Origin: Acidobacteriaceae bacterium
GTDB taxonomy: Bacteria; Acidobacteriota; Terriglobia; Terriglobales; Acidobacteriaceae
Direction of reading: 5' to 3'
Assembly: GCA_003151335.1 (NCBI GenBank)
Contig: PLXE01000084.1
Location: 37,568-84,438, forward strand
DNA: 46,871 nucleotides
Of this stretch, positions 1 to 9,427 are shown in pieces. A model generated the notes under the pieces. It saw only the letters and a list, made by a program, of their open reading frames with translations. It ran no database searches and was not told the origin of the DNA. Within the stretch, counting starts at the first letter, position 1, and the number at the start of each line of letters is the position of its first letter. The position numbers were made by a program, and so were the translations under genes.

Positions 1-569
<569 letters not shown>

Positions 570-570
570 A

Positions 571-594
571 CAGTTGTCAGTAGTCAGTTGTCAG
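571..594. repeat. Short direct repeat CAGTTGTCAG x2
   Basis: Two perfect copies of CAGTTGTCAG are separated by TAGT, directly after the rpoD stop codon and before its terminator. A related tract (ATCAGTTGTCAATT) occurs near 4190. The tract looks like low-complexity intergenic filler; no function is visible. Confidence 0.6.
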
Positions 595-598
595 AGAG

Positions 599-626
599 CG
601 GGGCGCGATGAGCGCCCCGTTTTGTT
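599..626 (+). terminator. Rho-independent terminator of rpoD
   Basis: An 8-bp perfect GC stem (CGGGGCGC / GCGCCCCG, loop GATGA) is followed at once by TTTTGTT. It lies 30 bp after the rpoD stop. The T-run is only on the plus-strand side, so it serves rpoD and not the convergent Tad-type genes. Confidence 0.88.
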
Positions 627-688
627 ACGATGCTGGGATTATTGCGATGCTGGCGATGGCCCTCTGGTTTACACCGCCGATGGGGATG

Positions 689-2059
689 CTACTGCGTCAA
701 CCGTAAAAGGACCTTGGCCGCAATCGTTTGGAAGGCCGTGTTTAGTTGAGTTTTGCAGCTCGGGAGATAGGTACCCGAACAACTTGGTATATAAAAAAAT
801 TCGCCTGCGGGTTGGCCTGCAATGTAAGTTCCAACCGGATATTTGGGGTCAGGGTCATTTGCAAGTTGTGCCAGGAAATTTTGCGTGCTTGTGGTTACGC
901 CGGTGCCCATCCCGATAGTATAGATATAGGTGGGGATAGGGGCTTCGGTGCGCATAGCAATGGCTGTTTGAACGGCACGGTACTGGGCTTCAGGGGTGAC
1001 CGTGATGGTCTGGTCAAAGGACTTCTGTGTTCCCCATTTCTGCGAGGGAAACGTGTTTACGACATTTCCAGAAGCATCCGTGCAAAGGGTGCTTCCGTTG
1101 CCGTACTTGAAACCCCCGCTCCCGGTGTAATTAGGTTGGAAGATATTTGTTGCACTGGTAGGATCGAAGACGTCTACGTTCGATCCTGAGTCAAACCCTC
1201 CCCAGTTGAGAAGCGTTAAAGTCGCATTGCCTATACCCCCGCAATGAATCTTGTCCTGAAAGGTGTTCATCAAGCCGTCAGTGAAATACACGACAACTTT
1301 GACTACGTTCTGCCCCGGTAGTATGGTAACGCTGTCGTTTTGTTTTTGAGCCATCGACAGTGGGGGCCCATTGGGATCGGTAAGAAGGACTGGATTGCTC
1401 CCCGCTCCCGTGCCGAATGTGCCGCCGGCGAAACTCATGGCTCCGACCTTAGTCGTAATCGTCCCTGAGCCACTTCCCCAGAAGTTGTAATTGATTCCAA
1501 AGTCCACCGTCGCATTGTCAGAGAAGCTAACCATAGCAACTTCGTCGAGTGTGTTACTGAAGTTAGCGATGAAGAGTGGAACGGCATATTGTAGTGCCAC
1601 TCCTCCACCATTGTTCGCCATTGAGCCTGATCGGTCTAACGCGAGAGACATGAGCAGCTTGCCGCGGGTTGACACGGCGGTGGCGCTCACCGGTACGCTC
1701 GCCCATTGTTGGAGATACTGCATGAATAGAGTGCGCACACTAGCGGTGGCCGTTACCTTGACCTGCTGGTTGTTGGAGGCATCGAGAGGGAACGTGACGG
1801 TTGGGACAGGCGGATTAGGCCCAAAATTGGCCTGAAACATATCGATGGCCAGTTGCCCAGCAGTCGTCTGTCCTAGCGTCAAGTTCTTCATGCCCGTGAG
1901 GCATGCGGCATCCACCGACGTCGTTAGCTTGGCCTTGGTGACATAAAGAAGCCCCACGTCAATGGCCAACCCTGCGAACAGTATAAGGATGGGCAGAATG
2001 AGAGCGAAAATAACAATGGTTTGCCCTCGGTCGCTCTTTACAATATTGGCATTGCGCAT
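689..2059 (-). CDS. TadG-like pilus assembly protein with von Willebrand factor A domain
   Basis: The protein has 456 residues. The N-terminus is a TadE/TadG-type segment: a short basic leader ending DRGQTIVIF, one hydrophobic helix (about residues 14-36), then AIDVGLLYVTKAKL and a stretch typical of Flp pilus minor pseudopilins. From about residue 135 a VWA domain begins, with the metal-ion-dependent adhesion motif DRSGS (D142, S144, S146). Proteins of this build are anchored in the inner membrane and exposed outside, and take part in Flp-type pilus or adhesion functions. The start has a strong ribosome site (AAGGAAGGG, 9 nt upstream), 21 bp after the preceding TadE-like gene, so it is the last gene of a three-gene operon. 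No tad ATPase, secretin or prepilin peptidase lies in the window. Confidence 0.85.
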   Translation of the reverse strand: MRNANIVKSDRGQTIVIFALILPILILFAGLAIDVGLLYVTKAKLTTSVDAACLTGMKNLTLGQTTAGQLAIDMFQANFGPNPPVPTVTFPLDASNNQQVKVTATASVRTLFMQYLQQWASVPVSATAVSTRGKLLMSLALDRSGSMANNGGGVALQYAVPLFIANFSNTLDEVAMVSFSDNATVDFGINYNFWGSGSGTITTKVGAMSFAGGTFGTGAGSNPVLLTDPNGPPLSMAQKQNDSVTILPGQNVVKVVVYFTDGLMNTFQDKIHCGGIGNATLTLLNWGGFDSGSNVDVFDPTSATNIFQPNYTGSGGFKYGNGSTLCTDASGNVVNTFPSQKWGTQKSFDQTITVTPEAQYRAVQTAIAMRTEAPIPTYIYTIGMGTGVTTSTQNFLAQLANDPDPKYPVGTYIAGQPAGEFFYIPSCSGTYLPSCKTQLNTAFQTIAAKVLLRLTQ

Positions 2060-2080
2060 ATGCGTACCCTTCCTTAGTAA

Positions 2081-2623
2081 TCAGTAATAAGCCACGCTGT
2101 AGAACTGAGATGGCATGCTCTTTCCTAACAGACCCGCTATGGGCGTGACGGCGTTGTAAGCATAGAAGATTTCGGTCACGTAAATGGAAGACCCCGTGGG
2201 TTCCGTGGTCAGTGCTGTAACTGCCGCTGGGGGTAGAATGGCACCCGAGCTTTGGCAGCCTCCTTGTCCTTTGAGGCAGCCGACTTTACTAGTAGCTGTG
2301 ATCGCACACTGGGAAGCTTGGTCTGTGATCTGGTAAACGCCTCCGCCCTGGTTGGTAACCGCGGTGACAATGACGCATCCCTGGGTGCTTAGGTTGATGT
2401 CCGATCCCGCGTAGTTAGCCACGTTTTGCACTGTCGTCGCAGCACTGCTTGAGCGCGAAGCCATCATGGAACCCTCTCCAACCAGGTTTTTCATGACCTG
2501 AACGTCATAGATGGCTCGCCCGAAGTCAATGATGCCAGAGACGAAGACACACAGCAGGACGAACGCCAACGCCAATTCTACCAACGCCTGACCCGACTCT
2601 TCGGTATTTATCCTTGCCTTCAT
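2081..2623 (-). CDS. TadE-like pseudopilin (180 aa)
   Basis: The short N-terminal leader ends with the TadE-type sequence [19 protein letters not shown], where the Glu after the (S/G)GQA(L/T)VE motif is the conserved pseudopilin residue. One transmembrane helix is followed by [16 protein letters not shown], the usual TadE continuation. The rest is a small exported domain with paired Cys residues. TadE-like proteins are processed minor pilins of Flp/Tad machines. The start overlaps the ribosome-binding region lying in the end of the upstream gene: GGGGGG sits just after that gene's stop and only 8 nt separate the two genes, so they are cotranscribed and probably translationally coupled. Confidence 0.88.
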   Translation of the reverse strand: MKARINTEESGQALVELALAFVLLCVFVSGIIDFGRAIYDVQVMKNLVGEGSMMASRSSSAATTVQNVANYAGSDINLSTQGCVIVTAVTNQGGGVYQITDQASQCAITATSKVGCLKGQGGCQSSGAILPPAAVTALTTEPTGSSIYVTEIFYAYNAVTPIAGLLGKSMPSQFYSVAYY

Positions 2624-2631
2624 ACGCCCCC

Positions 2632-3096
2632 CTAACTCTGGCTGGGTGAAAAGCTTTCATTCTTAAAAGTGGAACTTACCGTTAAGGTGTACGACTTGCC
2701 CGGAAAGAACGCCCCGATCGGCCCGGTCATAAAATGATATGGGTAGGTTACGGTGATGGTTACGACGTCACCTGGGCCGCCAGCTCCGTTGGGGCAGCCT
2801 CCGCCGTAATCCTGACAGCGTAGCACAATCTGGGAGGAGTCAAGCCGGCCGAGTGAGGTATCTTCGACGGTTTGCATGATTGAGTTGTACCTTGTTTTGG
2901 AGCACGAACCATCACCAGCCAAGATGCATTGCCCGGTGATGGCGTACCGTCCCCCTTGCCGCACTGCGTTCTGAAGGGTTACCTTCGTAGAGAACAGATA
3001 TCCAAAGTCGATGGTTGCCATTACGAGCAGCAAGAGAAGCGACAATGAGATTGCCATCTCTACCAGCGTTTGACCGGAATCATTTGCTTTTGTCAT
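2632..3096 (-). CDS. TadE-like pseudopilin (154 aa), first gene of the Tad-type operon
   Basis: The motif [19 protein letters not shown] followed by [21 protein letters not shown] is classic TadE: a pseudopilin Glu, a single membrane helix, then the DFG(Y/R) stretch. The open frame extends upstream to 3192, but the ATG at 3096 is preferred because AAAGGAGG lies about 10 nt upstream and because the pseudopilin leader is then of normal length (MTKAND then SGQ). Four Cys residues in the exported part probably form disulfides. It heads an operon with the second TadE-like gene and the TadG-like VWA gene. Confidence 0.88.
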   Translation of the reverse strand: MTKANDSGQTLVEMAISLSLLLLLVMATIDFGYLFSTKVTLQNAVRQGGRYAITGQCILAGDGSCSKTRYNSIMQTVEDTSLGRLDSSQIVLRCQDYGGGCPNGAGGPGDVVTITVTYPYHFMTGPIGAFFPGKSYTLTVSSTFKNESFSPSQS

Positions 3097-3269
3097 TTTG
3101 TCAGGACCCTCCTTTATCGGCTTGAATCCTTGTCTGCGGCACAAAACCCGGCCCCGGGTTCCCTCCCACATTGAAGACCGTTCCGCAGCCACCGGTTCTA
3201 CTCATTCGGCTTGGGCCGCAGTAGAGATCGGAGACGCTCATCGGGGAGTGAAGTCTAATTATCGTTAAT

Positions 3270-3465
3270 CGCAAAACTCTGGAGGGCGCCTTGCGTCAGC
3301 CGCTTTCTGCGTCTGCGGCTTCTCCTAGCAGAGGTACCCGACATCGACACCACGATCGGCCATCAGCATCAGAACAACCAGCGCCTAGGCGGCCAGCACC
3401 AGAGCTTGTCCCTCTTCCGCTTTCCTCAAGTGTCCCAATTTACTAGTCGGAACGAGGTTTCCCAT
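3270..3465 (-). pseudogene. Decayed TadG-like N-terminus
   Basis: Reading the minus strand from the ATG at 3465, the frame gives a leader ending RKAEEGQALVLAA, a TAG stop, then ALVVLMLMADRGVDVGYL, a second in-frame TAG, and EKPQTQKAADARR. Read through the stops, this matches the beginning of TadG-like proteins: GQALVL, a hydrophobic helix, (A)IDVGYLRYEKxxMQKAADA. Homology ends at about 3270. It is the relic of a fourth pilus-type gene just upstream of the intact operon. The call rests on the motif order, not a search. Confidence 0.7.
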
Positions 3466-3548
3466 TGACGGAGATACCTCGCGACAAGATTTTATCAAAT
3501 TCTGGCGGCGTGTCAATGGAAAATATTCGCAAAAGGCACATTGGGCAC

Positions 3549-3611
3549 CGCAATAGTGCCGAACTGGGAATCGCAATAGTGCCGCCTTGGCCACCGCAAT
3601 GTTAAGGAACG
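3549..3611. repeat. Three 23-bp-spaced iterons (CGCAATAGTGCCG type)
   Basis: CGCAAT recurs at 3549, 3572 and 3595, exactly 23 bp apart. The first two copies extend identically to CGCAATAGTGCCG and the third diverges after CGCAAT. Regularly spaced iterons of this sort occur at the ends of IS21-family elements, where the transposase binds. No istA/istB frame is left nearby, so a solo end is an inference. Confidence 0.5.
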
Positions 3612-4126
3612 ATTCCCAAAAATCCGCTCCCGGGCAGAGCCGTCCTCTAGAGGATGCGTGAAAGCTGGTGCCGTCCTCAACCACCCCAATAAGCCCGCCA
3701 CGGCGGGGCGCTCGTCGGGGCCCCGGATTCGGGACCTGGTTGCCGTGCTGAAAAGCCCACATTGATCTGCCTTCCGCATCATTTCTAGGTTCCCCTGGGG
3801 CGATTTGTTTTGGCTTCTGCCAGGGGGGAATTGATCAGGCAAATCGCCGATATCAGCCTAAAATGGTGTGCTACAGCATCACTATAGGTCTAGCGACAGC
3901 AATTCTGAAATGGGAAAATGGGAGATTTCTAAACGAAAGTAACACTTATGCGATTGCTAATAATGCACGAAGGTGTGGGTTTTGCGACGCCAGTTAGATT
4001 CCGCAAGCCTGGCGGCTGGACCTTCGCGAAACAGCGTTGGGAACCGCCAATCAGAGGCGGCCTTCCTAAGACACGCTGTTCGGTTTCAAATTGGGCGACT
4101 TCCGTTCCTGCGGAGCTTTCCTCGCG

Positions 4127-4182
4127 CAGACGAAAAGAGGGTCCGATGGCCGCACCCTTGTTCGCCGCCTGAAATTCGCGGA
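4127..4182. repeat. REP-like palindromic repeat, copy A
   Basis: This copy shares about 39 bp with the copy at 6635-6673, including the core GATGGCCGCACCCTTGTTCG and the tail GAAATTCGCGGA. Its central hairpin arms (AGGGTCCG / CGCACCCT) carry one mismatch, so it is the degenerate copy. It lies downstream of the 3' end of the membrane/TPR gene at 4387. Confidence 0.75.
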
Positions 4183-4386
4183 CCGTTATCAGTTGTCAAT
4201 TCCGACTGCCATCGCTACGCGTTCTCCTGCGCCGTCGTATACACGACGCTTCCGTCAATTGAAAATTGCTGTGGCGAGATACCGCCGATGAGGTCGGCGC
4301 AAGAGTGAGCAAGCCGTTGCCGAATGTCAGTCAATGCGCAACACAACGTGCAAAACCAATTCAACTTCCAGCGCTTTACGGTATCC

Positions 4387-6588
4387 CTACTTTCGAGGAA
4401 GAAGGTCCTGGACCGCCTCTTCGTCAAAGGACGCGGCACGTTTCGTGTCGCCGAGGGACCTCCAAGCGGCCGCACGCCCCTGGTCCACCTCGAACTTGAA
4501 GCTGCTCCCCCCGGTTGCGGCGAGGACGTCAGGGGGAGCGCTGCGCACCGCCTCATCGAACGCCTGCAAGGCAGCCTTGGGTTGTTGTATCTCAAGACAG
4601 AGCCGCGCCAGCTTAACCAACTCGAACGGTTGCGGCATAGTCGATAGCTGGATTGCTTCTCGCTGGGCATGGATGGTCTCGAGGATCCGTCCCTCCTGCT
4701 TGTATAGTGTGGCTAGCGAGAACCAGAAGAGAGGCACGCTAGGTTCAGCAGAGACGGCGGCCAGGTACTCCCGTTCGGCCTCAGAGCGGGACCCCTCCGC
4801 ATAGAAAACGTTGCCCCGAAGCCAGGGCACGAAGCTGCTGTCAGGAAAAATCAGGCGCGCTTTGTCAGCTGCCGAGAGCGCCTCAGAATTGCGGCCAAGC
4901 GCGGCGAGAACACTGGCTGCGTCGGCCCATTGATTGAAGCGCCCCGCGCCAGAAGAGACAAGGGGCCCGACTGGCAGAGATGCGGTGGCACAATCCACTT
5001 GTGAGCGCTGAATTAGATCTTCTGTTTCCGGCTTACGGCGCACAAAGACCCCGGAGATCTCGTCCAGATAAACTGGCCGCCAGTCGATGCTGTTGCAGAA
5101 GATCCTGAGCCGCCCCAACACGCTTTCAAAGCGATTGAGGGGAATAATGATGGTGTTGATGTGATAGCGGTCTGCTTCCTGTTGCCACAGTGCAGAATCA
5201 GGTGACGATTGCAGCAGTTCCGCTTGATGTAGGAAGGCTTCTGGCCCGAACGGGATGGCCCGACCATCGATGTAGTCGCGATATTTGGGCCCGAGTTTCC
5301 AGGCGAGGTAGCCACCGTCAATATAGGTGTTGAAGATTTCTCCCGGCAGGTCCTCGCGCTGGATGAATTCGGCTGCCCGTTCCGGAAACCACCAGCTTAA
5401 TCCTGGGCCGAATGTCGAACGGGAGTCTTGATCACTCTTTACAAGCCTGGCTGAGTGCGTGAAGGCAAACCCCGCAAATACTGCCATGATGGCAGTGGCG
5501 AGAATCCAGCGTATTGGCGCATTGGGAGTACGCCAGCGCATATGGTGCACTGCCGAAAACAGGATTGCTCCTCCCACCACCACGACTACACACGAACTTA
5601 GCGCTTCCATGCGAATATGCCGCACCTCCTGGTAGGTGGCGCCAACCAGCAGGATTGCCGCCCCCGGTTGACGTTGCAGCAATGCAACCATTGCAGCGAT
5701 GGCAGCAATCATCAGCAGCAGATAGAAGGGGTGCGTGCCCCTCAGCGAAAGAATTCTGGCCGCCACCGTCCAGTTCAGCGGGGCACTACCCCACTCAAGA
5801 ATCCACGCCGAGTGCTGTGCCATGGCGCGATTTTGGCGAACCAATGCCTGATAGATTCCCCATCCCCACGGATTTACCAGAGTAGCCACGGCCGTGGCAA
5901 CGAACCACGGAGACGCGCGCCTAAGTCTCTCGACAGCCTCACGCCGCCGCGTGCCGGGAAACAACATTTCCAACAGTTCCATGCCGACAAATGCGACGAT
6001 GGCCGCAAGGCCCGCCGGGAAGCCAAGGTGGAGATTGACCCACGCGATCATCAGCAGGGGCAACAACCACAGACAAGCACGGCCAGTCTGATAGTTCTGC
6101 CAAAGGATGGAGAGGTACGCCGCGAAGAGGATGAGGGTGAATACTTCGGCGCGCGGAGCAGTGCGCGCAGCTATCAGAGGTACCGCAAGGATGGCGATTC
6201 CTGCGCTGACGGCGGAGCCCCGGCGGAGCAGCAGGGCGACCGTGCCAAAGCACGCTGCGGCCCCGATCCAGGAAAGCAGGGCGTAGCCCCCGAGCAAGTA
6301 GGCGGCATAGAACCCCAGCCCCGAACCGACAGGATAAATCCAGGGTTCGCCGTAAGCGGTATAGGAGAAGACGTCGGTCGAAAAAATACGATGATGCTGC
6401 GCCACCCAGCGCCCAGTCGCCAATTGCCAGCCAAGGTCCGGTTCCGCAACCGTGCGCAGACCGGCCAACAACGCATACGCCAGGGCAATGGCGCCAAGCA
6501 CCAGGAACAAGCGTCGCCCGAGCCGAGAAGCAGCCACCTTCACGTCTGTTGTGCTTAGATTGGCTGGTAGGGCTGGTGAGCTAAGCAT
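4387..6588 (-). CDS. Polytopic membrane protein with C-terminal TPRs (GT-C-like architecture)
   Basis: The protein has 733 residues from the preferred ATG at 6588. A TTG at 6627 would also open the frame but falls inside a palindromic repeat. The N-terminal half has about ten hydrophobic helices with a first loop reading EPDLGWQLATGRWVAQHH. An acidic residue in the first periplasmic loop and the following W/G pattern are reminiscent of GT-C glycosyltransferases that use lipid-linked sugars, but no family signature is complete. After the last helix comes a soluble region (DGRAIPFGPEAF; DRYHINTIIIP) and then TPR-type repeats (AASVLAALGRNSEALSAADK; FWFSLATLYKQEGRI). It is probably an envelope protein; a role in surface glycan assembly is a guess. 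Confidence 0.72.
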   Translation of the reverse strand: MLSSPALPANLSTTDVKVAASRLGRRLFLVLGAIALAYALLAGLRTVAEPDLGWQLATGRWVAQHHRIFSTDVFSYTAYGEPWIYPVGSGLGFYAAYLLGGYALLSWIGAAACFGTVALLLRRGSAVSAGIAILAVPLIAARTAPRAEVFTLILFAAYLSILWQNYQTGRACLWLLPLLMIAWVNLHLGFPAGLAAIVAFVGMELLEMLFPGTRRREAVERLRRASPWFVATAVATLVNPWGWGIYQALVRQNRAMAQHSAWILEWGSAPLNWTVAARILSLRGTHPFYLLLMIAAIAAMVALLQRQPGAAILLVGATYQEVRHIRMEALSSCVVVVVGGAILFSAVHHMRWRTPNAPIRWILATAIMAVFAGFAFTHSARLVKSDQDSRSTFGPGLSWWFPERAAEFIQREDLPGEIFNTYIDGGYLAWKLGPKYRDYIDGRAIPFGPEAFLHQAELLQSSPDSALWQQEADRYHINTIIIPLNRFESVLGRLRIFCNSIDWRPVYLDEISGVFVRRKPETEDLIQRSQVDCATASLPVGPLVSSGAGRFNQWADAASVLAALGRNSEALSAADKARLIFPDSSFVPWLRGNVFYAEGSRSEAEREYLAAVSAEPSVPLFWFSLATLYKQEGRILETIHAQREAIQLSTMPQPFELVKLARLCLEIQQPKAALQAFDEAVRSAPPDVLAATGGSSFKFEVDQGRAAAWRSLGDTKRAASFDEEAVQDLLPRK

Positions 6589-6617
6589 CCATGGATCCCG
6601 TGAGACTTTCTTCGGCG

Positions 6618-6662
6618 CCGACGACAACAGGGTGCGATGGCCGCACCCTTGTTCGCCGTCGG
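6618..6662. repeat. REP-like palindromic repeat, copy B, between SOD and the membrane/TPR gene
   Basis: A long imperfect hairpin has a perfect inner stem AGGGTGCG / CGCACCCT (6629-6636, 6642-6649, loop ATGGC) and outer arms CCGACG / CGTCGG. The homology with copy A continues to 6673. It lies just downstream of the superoxide dismutase stop, where it could act as a transcription terminator or mRNA-stabilising hairpin. It lacks a U-run. Confidence 0.75.
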
Positions 6663-6679
6663 AAATTCGCGGATAGCTG

Positions 6680-7294
6680 CTACTTCTGGCTCTTCTGGAA
6701 GCGCTTGTTCACTTCGGCCCAGTTCACCACGTTCCACCATTCCTTCAGATAGTCGCCGCGGCGGTTCTGGTACTTCAGGTAATAGGCGTGCTCCCAGACG
6801 TCGTTGCCCATGATGGGATAAAAGTCCTGGCTGATAGGGCTATCCTGATTGGGCGTCGCCATAACCAGCAGCTTGCCGCCACGGTCGCGCACCAGCCAGG
6901 TCCAGCCGCTGCCGAACTGCTTGAGGCCGGCATCGTTGAACTTTTCCTTGAAGCTGTTGAAATCGCCGAAGGTGTTCTTGATGGCCTCGGCGATAGCGCC
7001 GCTGGGTTCTCCTCCGGCGTTCGGGGCCATGATGGTCCAAAACATGGTGTGGTTCACGTGGCCGCCGGCATTGTTGCGCACCGCGTTGCGAATGGCTTCG
7101 GGCACATTCGCCAAGCCCTTGACCAGTTCCTCAACGCTCAACTTTTGCAGCTCCGGGGCCTTCTCCAGCGCGGCATTCAAATTGGTGACGTAGGCAACAT
7201 GATGCTTGTCGTGGTGCAGGTGCATAGTTTGCGTGTCGATGTGGGGTTCCAGGGCAGAGTAGTCGTAGGGCAACGCAGGAACTTCGTGTGCCAT
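6680..7294 (-). CDS. sodA: Superoxide dismutase, Fe/Mn family, Mn-type
   Basis: The enzyme dismutes superoxide to oxygen and hydrogen peroxide. It has 204 residues, normal for the family, without a signal peptide, so it is cytoplasmic. All four metal ligands are present: H27 (MHLHHDKHH), H82 ([10 protein letters not shown]), D165 and H169 ([15 protein letters not shown]). GGH at the second ligand together with NQDSP near residue 150 is the manganese-type pattern; iron enzymes carry a Gln at the earlier site instead. Metal choice cannot be proved from sequence. The ATG at 7294 has GGAGGAAAG about 10 nt upstream. It stands alone, followed by the REP-like hairpin. Confidence 0.95.
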   Translation of the reverse strand: MAHEVPALPYDYSALEPHIDTQTMHLHHDKHHVAYVTNLNAALEKAPELQKLSVEELVKGLANVPEAIRNAVRNNAGGHVNHTMFWTIMAPNAGGEPSGAIAEAIKNTFGDFNSFKEKFNDAGLKQFGSGWTWLVRDRGGKLLVMATPNQDSPISQDFYPIMGNDVWEHAYYLKYQNRRGDYLKEWWNVVNWAEVNKRFQKSQK

Positions 7295-7413
7295 GCTGAT
7301 TCTTTCCTCCAGTGGGCGGTTGATGCAGGGGAACAGCTAGTGGTTTCAAAAGTACGAGCGAAGCGCAGTGCCTCGCCCCGAGATCATTATAGTGGCGGTC
7401 CACCCGTTAGAAG

Positions 7414-7545
7414 TGAAAATTAACCACGGAGGCACGGAGATCACGGAGAGAGCTCGATAGGAACCAAGGACTCCGTGTCCTCCGTGTCGGAGCCCGCCTT
7501 GAGCGAAGCCGAAGGGTGGTAAATGGTTTTCGAGGGAGCGCCGAG
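7414..7545. repeat. Dispersed CACGGAG repeat, copy 1 (interrupted)
   Basis: GAAAATTAACCACGGAGGCA begins a tract that matches the copy at 31111-31217: CACGGAGATCACGGAG, then AACCAAGGACTCCGTGTCC, then the closing GGTTTTCGAGGGAGCG. In this copy the right arm is broken after TCCGTGTCGGA by about 29 bp containing GCCTTGAGCGAAGCCGAAGG, which looks like a second repeat inserted in the first. It lies in the gap between sodA and the SEL1 gene. Confidence 0.7.
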
Positions 7546-7576
7546 CAATAGCGACGAGCGATTAGCCAACAGCGGC

Positions 7577-9427
7577 CTACCTGTACTTTTCCGCCAGAGC
7601 GCGCTCTTCCGGAGTCATCTGCTGCCAGAGCTGGTCACGGCGCTGCTGCGCCCAATCGCTATTGGGATTGGCAGCCAATGCCGAACTCGCCCAGCGATAG
7701 GCTTCCACGCGGTTGCGGGGCACGCAAACTCCCGACCCATACATGGAAGCCAACTGGTTGCGGGCCACGGCGTTTTCTTTTTCGGCCGCGGTCTTCAACA
7801 GGACGAGCGCCTGTTCGCAACTGCGCGGCACACCTTCGCCTTTGACGTACATGCCGGCCAGCCGCACCGGCGCAGTCGGATTACCTTTGGCGGTCGCCTT
7901 CCACAGCCAGGCCGCTTCCGCGGCCGCATCGCTGGCATTGTTGGCCTTGGCCAGCTCATCGGCGCCAGGAATTATCTTTCTAGCGATTGCTTGCTCGCTC
8001 TCGTCTGCGGCCGGCGGTGACGGCTTCGGCTTGCCAGCCATGGGCGCGGCCGCCGGGCCCGGCAGTGGTGACCCAGGCAATTTCGATTTGTCCACCGCGG
8101 CCGTTGCGGTGGTGGTTCTCGCCGCTGGTGCTGCGTTCTGCTCAGCAGAAGTTCTAGTTGCATTCGGCGGCGGATTTTGCGGGGGCGGGGCAGCGGACTG
8201 TCCGGCTGCCGGCTGATTTCCAGTGGGCTCGGCGGTGACAGACGCGGAGCTGGCGGGTGATGTCGTGGCAGCGTTTGTACTTGGAACAGTGGCCGCATCA
8301 TTTGCTTCCGCTTGGGTAGAAGTCGCGGGGTTCGCCGCGGGATTTTGGCTCCGCGGCTTGGACAACTCGCCCTGCATCCCGGGCTTGGAAGCGGAATCGG
8401 ACGCCGGTTCGGGGCTGGCGTTCTCCGCCGCCATGCCGTGAGCCAGGCTCCGCATCTTGGCCTTGATAATTTCGAGGGAACCATTGGGAGCCATGCCCCG
8501 CATCTTCGCCTTGATAATCTCGAGGGAACCATTGGGAGCCATGCCCCGCATCTTCATCTTGATAACTTCAACAGGGCCGTTGTTCGCCTGGCCGACTTGC
8601 GCTCGCCACTCCAGCACTCCGAGCCAGCCGAACACCACGACCACGACGAGAGCCAACCCTATCCGCGCTATCCGCCATATCACGCGCGCCGGCCCTTCGA
8701 CCTCAAACTCGTCAAGCTCGTCGCTGGTCGCCGCCTCTACTAGCGGCGGATCGTTCAGTCCCAGGAACGATGGACCGGCGATAGACTGCGTAGTGCGCGC
8801 TGGTCTTATTGGTGTGGGTGGCTCGTCGAAATCCAGAAATCGCGGGCGGTCGCTGCGCTCGTCCGGCAGGCTATCGACTTCCAATCCCAGCCGCTCGCGC
8901 ACATCGTCGGCGGAGGCAGCAGGAGCGGCTTCGGTTGTTGCGGTCGCTGTTTCTACGGGAGGAGCGGAAGTGCCATTCGATGGGGCGGAAGTCTCGGGCG
9001 GTACTGGTTCGGGTCGTACTAGTTCAGGCCGCAACACGGAAGTTTCGCCTCGCATGGTGCTTTCTTCCGGATCGCTGGGCGGCACGTAACGGAAACTCTG
9101 AACATACTCGTCCAACGGAATTTCCGGCACCAATTCGAAATGTGGTGCCGCCGCTTCCGAAGCTGGAGCGTCGCGATCCATATCTGGATCTTGAGAAGGC
9201 TGCGCTACATCGCTGGATGATGGTGGCTCACTGGCAACGTCAGTGCGGGTCTGCGACCCCGAGCTGCGGGGTTCGAGAGGCCCAGCGTTTTCCGCCAGCA
9301 GGCGTGTGAGGCTGGCCGTGCTCTGCGCACCGGCAGTGGTCAGCGGCCGGTGCGGCAGCGGAATGCCGCACATCCCGCAATAGCGGTTGCCAGCCTGGTT
9401 CTCATATCCACAAGCGCTACAGACCAC
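7577..9427 (-). CDS. Zinc-ribbon, single-pass membrane protein with SEL1-like repeats
   Basis: The preferred start is the GTG at 9427, preceded by AGGAGG 4 nt upstream. The open frame reaches 9511 but has no ribosome site there. The protein (616 aa) opens with a zinc ribbon, CSACG...CGMCG, followed by a long acidic Pro/Ala/Ser-rich region, one transmembrane helix (IARIGLALVVVVVFGWLGVL) and a low-complexity linker. The C-terminus carries SEL1/TPR-like repeats (AAWLWKATAKGNPTAPVRLA; GSGVCVPRNRVEAYRWASSA) that usually bind partner proteins. Just after the helix, a 16-residue unit with KMRGMAPNGSLE is tandemly repeated. The zinc ribbon would face the cytoplasm and the repeats the periplasm. The function is unknown. 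Confidence 0.8.
   Translation of the reverse strand: MVCSACGYENQAGNRYCGMCGIPLPHRPLTTAGAQSTASLTRLLAENAGPLEPRSSGSQTRTDVASEPPSSSDVAQPSQDPDMDRDAPASEAAAPHFELVPEIPLDEYVQSFRYVPPSDPEESTMRGETSVLRPELVRPEPVPPETSAPSNGTSAPPVETATATTEAAPAASADDVRERLGLEVDSLPDERSDRPRFLDFDEPPTPIRPARTTQSIAGPSFLGLNDPPLVEAATSDELDEFEVEGPARVIWRIARIGLALVVVVVFGWLGVLEWRAQVGQANNGPVEVIKMKMRGMAPNGSLEIIKAKMRGMAPNGSLEIIKAKMRSLAHGMAAENASPEPASDSASKPGMQGELSKPRSQNPAANPATSTQAEANDAATVPSTNAATTSPASSASVTAEPTGNQPAAGQSAAPPPQNPPPNATRTSAEQNAAPAARTTTATAAVDKSKLPGSPLPGPAAAPMAGKPKPSPPAADESEQAIARKIIPGADELAKANNASDAAAEAAWLWKATAKGNPTAPVRLAGMYVKGEGVPRSCEQALVLLKTAAEKENAVARNQLASMYGSGVCVPRNRVEAYRWASSALAANPNSDWAQQRRDQLWQQMTPEERALAEKYR
8451..8580. repeat. 48-bp in-frame tandem repeat inside the SEL1 gene
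   Basis: CGCATCTT recurs at 8451, 8499 and 8547, exactly 48 bp apart, and the intervening sequence is nearly identical. The encoded unit is 16 residues (IIKAKMRGMAPNGSLE), present about 2.5 times. It lies just outside the predicted membrane helix. The near identity at DNA level indicates a recent slippage or duplication event. Confidence 0.9.

Larger units (their letters stand above)
3466..4386. other. Gene-free stretch, possible IS relic
   Basis: No reading frame here carries a recognisable domain, a convincing ribosome site or coding-like composition. The stretch holds the 23-bp-spaced iterons at 3549-3611, a G-rich tract near 3825 and the first copy of a REP-like repeat at 4127-4182. The promoter of the Tad-type operon may lie downstream of it, around 3097-3270. 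Confidence 0.5.
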
